Shown: in pieces, positions 59,175 to 64,000 of the stretch
Layout of the letters: every line of letters starts with the position of its first letter
Numbering within the stretch: the first letter of the stretch is position 1
NCBI GenBank assembly: GCA_947175325.1
Contig: CAMWME010000005.1
Coordinates: 20,960-84,959 of the forward strand
Length of the DNA stretch: 64,000 nucleotides
Source: an uncultured Clostridia bacterium
GTDB lineage: Bacteria; Bacillota; Clostridia; Christensenellales; Borkfalkiaceae
Direction: 5' to 3'
The notes under the pieces: generated by a model
Seen by the model: the letters and a program-made list of their open reading frames with translations, nothing else
What the model was told of the DNA's origin: nothing
The model's database searches: none
Translations under genes and position numbers: made by a program

Positions 59175-59747
59175 TTAAACGGTCATTATCTCCTTTTCCT
59201 TAGCCGCAACTGCCGCGTCGATTTCGGCAACCGCGTCGGAAACCGCCTTTTCAACTTCCTTTTCGCAAGACGAGTATTCGTCCTCGGAAAGAACTTTATC
59301 AGTCTTTAATTTTTTAAGCTGTTCAAGTGCGTCGCGGCGGATATTGCGCTCGGCAACCTTCGCGTCCTCGCCCATTTTGCGAACTTGCTTGGAAAGCTCT
59401 TTTCTTCTCTCCTCGGTAAGCTGAGGGAACGCAAGGCGGATAACCTTGCCGTCGTTGGTGGGAGTTATCCCGATGTTCGACTGCTGCAACGCCTTTTCGA
59501 TACCCTTTAAAAGGGATACGTCCCAAGGCGCGATAACGAGGCATCTGCCCTCTTGCACGGATATATTCGAGGTCTGCGTTACGGGCGTAGGCGCGCCGTA
59601 ATAGTCAACCATAACCTTATCCAAGATATGGGGGTTAGCTCTGCCCGCGCGGACGGCAGCGTATTCTTCCTTTAAAACGCTTACGGTTTTGGTAAGCTTG
59701 TCGTCCAAAATTAAAAGTATTTCTTCAACTTGCTCGTTATCTATCAT
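59175..59747 (-). CDS. frr: Ribosome recycling factor
   Basis: RRF splits post-termination ribosomes with EF-G. At 190 aa it is slightly longer than the ~185 norm. VRAGRANPHILDKVMVDYYGAPTPVTQ and RLAFPQLTEERRKELSKQVRKM are conserved. It is separated from pyrH by an inserted membrane-protein gene. Confidence 0.97.
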   Translation of the reverse strand: MIDNEQVEEILLILDDKLTKTVSVLKEEYAAVRAGRANPHILDKVMVDYYGAPTPVTQTSNISVQEGRCLVIAPWDVSLLKGIEKALQQSNIGITPTNDGKVIRLAFPQLTEERRKELSKQVRKMGEDAKVAERNIRRDALEQLKKLKTDKVLSEDEYSSCEKEVEKAVSDAVAEIDAAVAAKEKEIMTV

Positions 59748-59749
59748 AA

Positions 59750-60334
59750 TTATTCCCCTTTATTTTCTGAATTTATATCGTTTGCTTCAACCGCTTTGGT
59801 TGCGGATTTTTTATCCATTAAATAAACCGTTAAAAGCACGGCTGCGATAACCGTAAAATATACGAGCTGCGGAATAAGCACCGCCATAACGCCCGAATAA
59901 ATTGCATATTTTTGACTTATCTGATAACTCGTAGTTATATAATGAGGAAACTTATCAGCGTAATATTCGTAGCTCTTATTATAGTCGCCTTGCCATACGT
60001 AACTTGCCGCAATTATAAAAGCAAGAAATGCCGCCACAACAACCAAACTTATTACAAGGCACGCCGTCTTTGCTTTTTGATTTTTAACTATAAACGAAGC
60101 TATGCCCGACGCAACCCCCGTAAACGCAACGATAGCCGCAACGACCAAAATTATTGCAAGCGGCTTTTGCAACGAAGTATAATACTGACTGGGTTTATCG
60201 TCGCTTCCGGAAAACGGTGTGTTGCTGAACATGTCGATTGAGTTGTACAAAAGCGAAACCGCACCCGCCAAAGCCGCGATAAGCGCGATTATTAAAACTA
60301 CTGCAAGTACCTTTTTCTTATCTAACTTTTCCAT
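59750..60334 (-). CDS. Hypothetical four-helix membrane protein between pyrH and frr
   Basis: This is an unrecognised 194-aa protein with about four membrane helices (near 9-32, 57-80, 88-110, 148-172). A loop between helices 1 and 2 is rich in Ser/Asp/Tyr, and one between 3 and 4 is Tyr-rich. pyrH-frr are normally adjacent, so this is an insertion into a conserved pair. The 2-nt gap to frr and 11 nt to pyrH imply co-translation. The function is unknown. Confidence 0.8.
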   Translation of the reverse strand: MEKLDKKKVLAVVLIIALIAALAGAVSLLYNSIDMFSNTPFSGSDDKPSQYYTSLQKPLAIILVVAAIVAFTGVASGIASFIVKNQKAKTACLVISLVVVAAFLAFIIAASYVWQGDYNKSYEYYADKFPHYITTSYQISQKYAIYSGVMAVLIPQLVYFTVIAAVLLTVYLMDKKSATKAVEANDINSENKGE

Positions 60335-60345
60335 ACTACACCGCC

Positions 60346-61056
60346 TTATTTATTGTCAATAAGCGTTCCTAATTTTTCGCCGCAGACTGCGCGGATAATC
60401 GAGTTCTTTTCGTCAAGCCCGAACGCAAGCACGGGAATATCGTTTTCCATACACATCGTGGCGGCGGTAGTATCCATCACCTTGATGCCGTTGTTTATAA
60501 TATCGATATAATTAATATGCTCGTATTTTTTCGCGTTGGGGTTAAGCTTGGGGTCGCTGTCGTATATTCCGTCGATATTCTTCGCCATAAGTAAAAGGTC
60601 GGCTTGAATTTCGCACGCCCTAAGCGCACCCGCGGTATCGGTTGAAAAGTACGGGCTGCCCGTGCCGCAAGCAATGATAACTACGCGCCCCTTTTCGAAA
60701 TGGTTTAAGGTCTTTCTTAAAATGAACGGCTCTGCAAGCGAGGTCATAATAAGCGCGGTTTGAACGCGGGTGGGTATCCCGTTTTGTTCAAGCGCGTCCA
60801 TCATTGCAAGCGAGTTCATAACCGTTGCCAGCATACCCATATGGTCTGCGGTGGTTCTGTCCATCTGCTTGCCTTGTCTGCCGCGCCAGAAGTTTCCGCC
60901 GCCGATAACCAAGGCAACTTGAACGCCCATATCGTGAACGGTTTTAATCTGTTCGACAACCTTTGAAATTACGCTTTCGTCCAGCCCGTGCCCTTGCGGA
61001 CCCGCCAAGGCCTCGCCCGAAAGCTTTATAAGCACCCTCTTATACTTAGGCGTCAT
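60346..61056 (-). CDS. pyrH: UMP kinase
   Basis: This is a 236-aa amino-acid-kinase-fold enzyme converting UMP to UDP. KRVLIKLSGEALAG, LVIGGGNFWRGRQG, GTGSPYFSTDTAGALRACEI and the MDTTAATMCMENDIPV stretch are all typical. It follows tsf after a terminator. Confidence 0.97.
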   Translation of the reverse strand: MTPKYKRVLIKLSGEALAGPQGHGLDESVISKVVEQIKTVHDMGVQVALVIGGGNFWRGRQGKQMDRTTADHMGMLATVMNSLAMMDALEQNGIPTRVQTALIMTSLAEPFILRKTLNHFEKGRVVIIACGTGSPYFSTDTAGALRACEIQADLLLMAKNIDGIYDSDPKLNPNAKKYEHINYIDIINNGIKVMDTTAATMCMENDIPVLAFGLDEKNSIIRAVCGEKLGTLIDNK

Positions 61057-61158
61057 TTTAACCCTCTTAAAGTTTATTTATATTTTCTTCGCAATATTAT
61101 AACAGATACGCACTAAAAAATCAACCGCATTTACAAATTATGGAAAAAATATAAAAAT

Positions 61159-61184
61159 CGGCGCGGAGTACAAACTCCGCGCCG
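61159..61184 (-). terminator. Terminator after tsf
   Basis: GGCGCGGAGT pairs with ACTCCGCGCC; on the minus strand it is followed by GATTTTTATATTTTTT. It ends the rpsB-tsf transcript ahead of pyrH. Confidence 0.88.
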
Positions 61185-61197
61185 CTTATATGCGTTT

Positions 61198-62100
61198 TTA
61201 CTTTTTCATTGCTTCGATTTGCTTAGCTACTTCGTCTTGCAAGTTCTCGCTCTTCTTTGCGAGGCCCTCGCCCATTTCAAAGCGAGCGAAACGGGCAACC
61301 GTGAACTTGTTGCCGATAACTTGGGAAATCTTTTGACTATCGTCCTTTACGAAGGGTTGGTCAACGAGGCAGTTCTCGGAATAGAACTTGCCCATCTTGC
61401 CGTCGATAATCTTTTCAAGGATTTCCTTGGGCTTCTTCGCGTTCTTGGGGTCGTTCTGCATCTGAACGAGCATAATCTCTTTTTCTTTTGCAATAACTTC
61501 TGCGGGAACTTCGTCGGACTTTACGTAGCCGGGCTTAGCAGCCGCAATCTGTAAAGCTATATCGTGCAAAGTTTCTTCGCTGCCTTCTTTGAAGTCAACG
61601 GCGTCAACCATAACGCCGACCTTGCCGCCCATGTGGATATAGGTTTCAATCTTGCCCTTGGTTTCGTAAATTTCGAAACGGCGGATAGAAATCTTTTCAC
61701 CTATAACCGCGGTTGCGTTGGTGATATAATCTTTAACGGTTGCGCCTTCAAGCTTGCACGCGTTGAGCGCGTCAACGTCAGCGGGCTTGTTTTCAGCGAT
61801 AACCTTTGCAACGGCGTCAACTATGCCGTGGAATTTTTCGCCGCGGGATACGAAGTCGCTTTCGCAGTTGATTTCAACCAAAACGCCGATGCCGCACTTG
61901 TCGCAAACGTAAGCGCCTACGACGCCCTCTGCCGCAATTCTGCCTTCCTTTTTAACAGCCTTTGCAATGCCTCTTTCACGAAGAAGCTCAGCCGCTTTTT
62001 CCATATTGCCGTCTGCGTCGGTCAAAGCCTTTTTGCAGTCCAACATACCCGCGCCGCTCTTTTCGCGGAGCTCCATTACGTCCTTAGCCGTGAATGCCAT
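61198..62100 (-). CDS. tsf: Elongation factor Ts
   Basis: This is the nucleotide-exchange factor for EF-Tu. The 300-aa protein starts with the UBA-like VMELREKSGAGMLDCKKALTDADGNMEKAAELLRERGIAKA and contains INCESDFVSR. A pair of cysteines (CDKCG) near residue 70 is an uncommon decoration. It follows rpsB by 13 nt. Confidence 0.97.
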   Translation of the reverse strand: MAFTAKDVMELREKSGAGMLDCKKALTDADGNMEKAAELLRERGIAKAVKKEGRIAAEGVVGAYVCDKCGIGVLVEINCESDFVSRGEKFHGIVDAVAKVIAENKPADVDALNACKLEGATVKDYITNATAVIGEKISIRRFEIYETKGKIETYIHMGGKVGVMVDAVDFKEGSEETLHDIALQIAAAKPGYVKSDEVPAEVIAKEKEIMLVQMQNDPKNAKKPKEILEKIIDGKMGKFYSENCLVDQPFVKDDSQKISQVIGNKFTVARFARFEMGEGLAKKSENLQDEVAKQIEAMKK

Positions 62101-62113
62101 ATTATCGTCCTCC

Positions 62114-62944
62114 TTACTCTGCCTTAGCCTCTTCGGTCTTCTTCTTTCTTGCGGGCTTCTTTACTTCTTCAACGGGCTCGTCCTTTACGACTTCCGCCGC
62201 CGCAACAACCTCTTCGATAGAAGTGGGTTCACCCTCTTCCTCAACGGGAAGAACGGGCGTTTCGCCTTGGTTTGCCTCGATAACTGCGTTAGCGATAACG
62301 GAAGCAATAAGCTTAACCGCACGGATAGCGTCGTCGTTACCGGGGATAACGTAGTCGATAAGGTCGGGGTCGCAGTTCGTATCGGTGATAGCAACGATGG
62401 GAATATTGAGCTTGCGCGCTTCCGCAACTGCAATGTCCTCGATATGGGGGTCAACCACGAACATAACGCCGGGAAGCTTGTTCATATCGCGGATACCGCC
62501 GAGGTTAGCTTGAAGCTTTTCGTATTCTTCTTTAAGTTTGGCAACTTCCTTTTTGGGAAGAAGGTCGAACTCGCCGTTTTGTTCCATCTTTTCGATTTTA
62601 ACCATTCTCTCGATACGGGTGCGAATGGTCTTGAAGTTGGTCAGCGTACCGCCGAGCCAACGCGAGTTCACGTAGTACATACCGCAACGCTCAGCCTCTT
62701 CCTTAACGGCGTCCTGAGCTTGCTTTTTGGTGCCGACGAAAAGAATGGTTTTGCCTTGCTTTGCCTCTTCGCAAACGAACTTGTACGCCTCTTCAATCAA
62801 ATCGACGGTAAGCTGTAAGTCGATGATATGAATGTCGTTTCTTGCCGCATAAATGTACTTGGACATTTTGGGGTTCCATTTTCTCGTCTGGTGCCCGAAG
62901 TGTACGCCCGCTTCGAGCAGTTGTTTCATAGATATAACTGCCAT
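62114..62944 (-). CDS. rpsB: 30S ribosomal protein S2
   Basis: S2 is 276 aa here. [24 protein letters not shown] and [15 protein letters not shown] are conserved. The C-terminal ~45 residues (acidic, then [13 protein letters not shown]) exceed the usual end and form a charged tail, as in several Clostridia. CGGAGGAATAATT gives the start. Confidence 0.97.
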   Translation of the reverse strand: MAVISMKQLLEAGVHFGHQTRKWNPKMSKYIYAARNDIHIIDLQLTVDLIEEAYKFVCEEAKQGKTILFVGTKKQAQDAVKEEAERCGMYYVNSRWLGGTLTNFKTIRTRIERMVKIEKMEQNGEFDLLPKKEVAKLKEEYEKLQANLGGIRDMNKLPGVMFVVDPHIEDIAVAEARKLNIPIVAITDTNCDPDLIDYVIPGNDDAIRAVKLIASVIANAVIEANQGETPVLPVEEEGEPTSIEEVVAAAEVVKDEPVEEVKKPARKKKTEEAKAE

Positions 62945-63091
62945 AATTATTCCTCCGTTTAACCTCCTTAAAGGCGCGGCTTATCGGTACTTAAAGCGGC
63001 ATTAAAGATTTTACCGCCACGGGGTACCCGCCCTTTAAGTGTGAATTTACAGCTTTCACATTTTAACAAATAATATTTTATTTGTAAAGCG
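62945..63091 (-). promoter_or_regulatory. rpsB promoter and leader
   Basis: On the minus strand TTTACA and TAAAAT at 17-nt spacing (about 63063-63091) precede a ~110-nt leader with GC-rich pairing (GGGCGGGTACCCCGTGGCGG). S2 commonly represses its own operon through such leaders; that is inferred here. Confidence 0.5.
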
Positions 63092-63114
63092 CTTTTTTGC
63101 AGTTTTTGAAAAAG

Positions 63115-63143
63115 TTGACAATGCGGGCGGATAAATTTATAAT
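63115..63143 (+). promoter_or_regulatory. Promoter of the SDR gene, almost no leader
   Basis: Consensus TTGACA (63115-63120) and TATAAT (63138-63143) at 17-nt spacing. The ATG is only 9 nt downstream of the -10, so the 5' UTR would be ~3 nt. Confidence 0.8.
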
Positions 63144-63152
63144 TTAACCGTT

Positions 63153-63929
63153 ATGAAGTTTACCGATAAAGTTGTAATTATAACGGGCGCAACGAGCGGC
63201 ATAGGGCTTGCTACCGCTAAGCTGTTTTTGAAAAACGGCTGTAAGGTTTACGGCGTTGCAAGAAAGCCTTACGCGGGAAACGACTTCCCTTGCTACTCCG
63301 CCTCCGTTTGCGACTACGAAGAAATTAAAAGAATTTTCAAGGAAGTTTACGGGCGCGAGGGTCGCGTTGATATTTTAATAAACAACGCGGGCATGGGTAT
63401 TGCGGGGGCTATGGAAGAAGCTTCTGCCGAGCGTATAGAGCAAATCGTAGGCGTGAACTTGACCGCGCCTTGCGTTTTAAGCGGTGCGATTATACCCTAT
63501 ATGACGGCGGGCGGAAAGATTATAAATATTTCTTCCGTCGGCGGAATAATGCCCCTCCCCTATCAAGCAATGTATTCGGCAACCAAGGCGGGCACGGAGG
63601 TTTTCTCCCGCGCGCTTGCCAACGAGGTCAAGCCCTACAAAATAAAGGTTTGCGCCGTTCTGCCCGGGGATACGAAAACGGGCTTTACCGATGCAAGGGT
63701 TTGCGAGGGCGAAAACGAGCGGGCGAAAAAGTCGGTTGCAAAAATGGCGCACGACGAAACTCACGGCAAAAGCCCCGAAAGCGTTGCAAAGATTATTTTA
63801 AAAGTTGCCAAAAAGAAAAACCCGCCTTTGCGGGTTACGGTCGGCGGGTCGTATAAGCTTTTGGTATTTTTACAGCGCATACTGCCCGTAAAGTTAGTTA
63901 ATTTTATAATAGGAAAAATGTATACATAA
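63153..63929 (+). CDS. Short-chain dehydrogenase/reductase
   Basis: This is a 258-aa Rossmann-fold NAD(P)-dependent oxidoreductase. TGATSGIGLA (cofactor), NNAGMGIAG, the catalytic Ser in NISSVGG and YSATK are all present. A basic residue early in VARKP suggests NADP preference. The hydrophobic C-terminus (YKLLVFLQRILPVKLVNFIIGKMY) may touch the membrane, as in lipid-acting SDRs. No ribosome site precedes the ATG. The substrate is unknown. Confidence 0.9.
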   Translation: MKFTDKVVIITGATSGIGLATAKLFLKNGCKVYGVARKPYAGNDFPCYSASVCDYEEIKRIFKEVYGREGRVDILINNAGMGIAGAMEEASAERIEQIVGVNLTAPCVLSGAIIPYMTAGGKIINISSVGGIMPLPYQAMYSATKAGTEVFSRALANEVKPYKIKVCAVLPGDTKTGFTDARVCEGENERAKKSVAKMAHDETHGKSPESVAKIILKVAKKKNPPLRVTVGGSYKLLVFLQRILPVKLVNFIIGKMYT

Positions 63930-63932
63930 AAG

Positions 63933-63966
63933 AAGCCGCGCCGCGTAATAGCCGCGCGGCTTTTTA
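63933..63966 (+). terminator. Terminator of the SDR gene
   Basis: AAGCCGCGC pairs with GCGCGGCTT around a CGCGTAATAGC-type loop, followed by TTTAGTTT. Confidence 0.8.
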
Positions 63967-64000
63967 GTTTGATTTGAGTTTAGTTTTTGTTAAACAACCA

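Noticed and set aside
1-64000. tRNA/rRNA genes, CRISPR arrays, transposases, integrases or prophage genes
   Set aside because: None was seen when reading both strands. No T-arm GGTTCGA-type cluster, direct-repeat array or recombinase motif stood out, but a tRNAscan/CRISPR search was not run.

Overview
This window looks like a chromosomal segment of an uncultivated Clostridia-type Firmicute. A gut lineage near Christensenellales is my best guess, but it is not provable from this sequence. The evidence is Bacillus/Clostridium-type housekeeping gene order, strong AGGAG ribosome binding sites, TTGACA/TATAAT promoters, ECF vitamin transporters with FMN and TPP riboswitches, HslVU, a SpoIIQ-like peptidase and MocR regulation. 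Most core genes lie on the minus strand. I saw no tRNA, rRNA, CRISPR array, transposase or prophage gene.

Layout. 1-2.4 kb: str operon (rpsL, rpsG, fusA partial at the edge). 2.4-6.6 kb: recG, fakA-like and asp23-like genes, with rpmB divergent. 7.2-16.4 kb: dipeptidase, then the compact yicC-gmk-rpoZ-priA-def-fmt-rsmB-rlmN-rpe operon, without the usual prpC-prkC-rsgA. 16.7-25.2 kb: accessory islands (acetyltransferase, nitrilase-like protein, M1 peptidase lipoprotein, a XRE repressor pair, CorA with an attenuator leader, SpoIIQ, a 30-aa peptide gene, MocR and an ECF S-component). 25.2-30.1 kb: tsaE-tsaB-rimI-hydrolase-murF-ddl. 30.3-32.4 kb: a repeat lipoprotein and FMN-riboswitch-controlled ribU. 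32.5-51 kb: one long minus-strand block running ylxM-ffh-rpsP-khpA-rimM-trmD-rbgA-rnhB-yraN-PRTase-rplS-comM-dprA-topA-trmFO-hyp-hslV-hslU-Sel1-hisS-trxA. 51-55 kb: a small orphan gene, an antiporter, an unidentified RNA gene, and a TPP riboswitch with thiT. 55-63 kb: rpsB-tsf-pyrH-hyp-frr-uppS-cdsA-dxr-rseP. The window ends with an SDR gene.

The least expected structure is in the non-coding DNA. (1) A roughly 125-nt structured element occurs three times (before rpsG, before rplS, and inside the P3 arm of the thiT TPP riboswitch). It shares core sequence and a compensated hairpin, which suggests an undescribed RNA or a small palindromic mobile element. (2) A dispersed motif (ATAGACCCCCATATAT plus a downstream ATAACG) recurs at least seven times in genes and spacers. 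(3) A roughly 390-nt promoter-to-terminator transcript carries three micro-ORFs with similar ribosome sites. (4) corA has a leader peptide plus an attenuator. (5) A divergent XRE pair shares a 15-bp operator. (6) A 30-aa peptide gene sits behind an ATGTTAA operator array. (7) There is an apparent ATT start codon, and there are two near-leaderless genes.

All functions are inferred by reading the translations. No database search was run.
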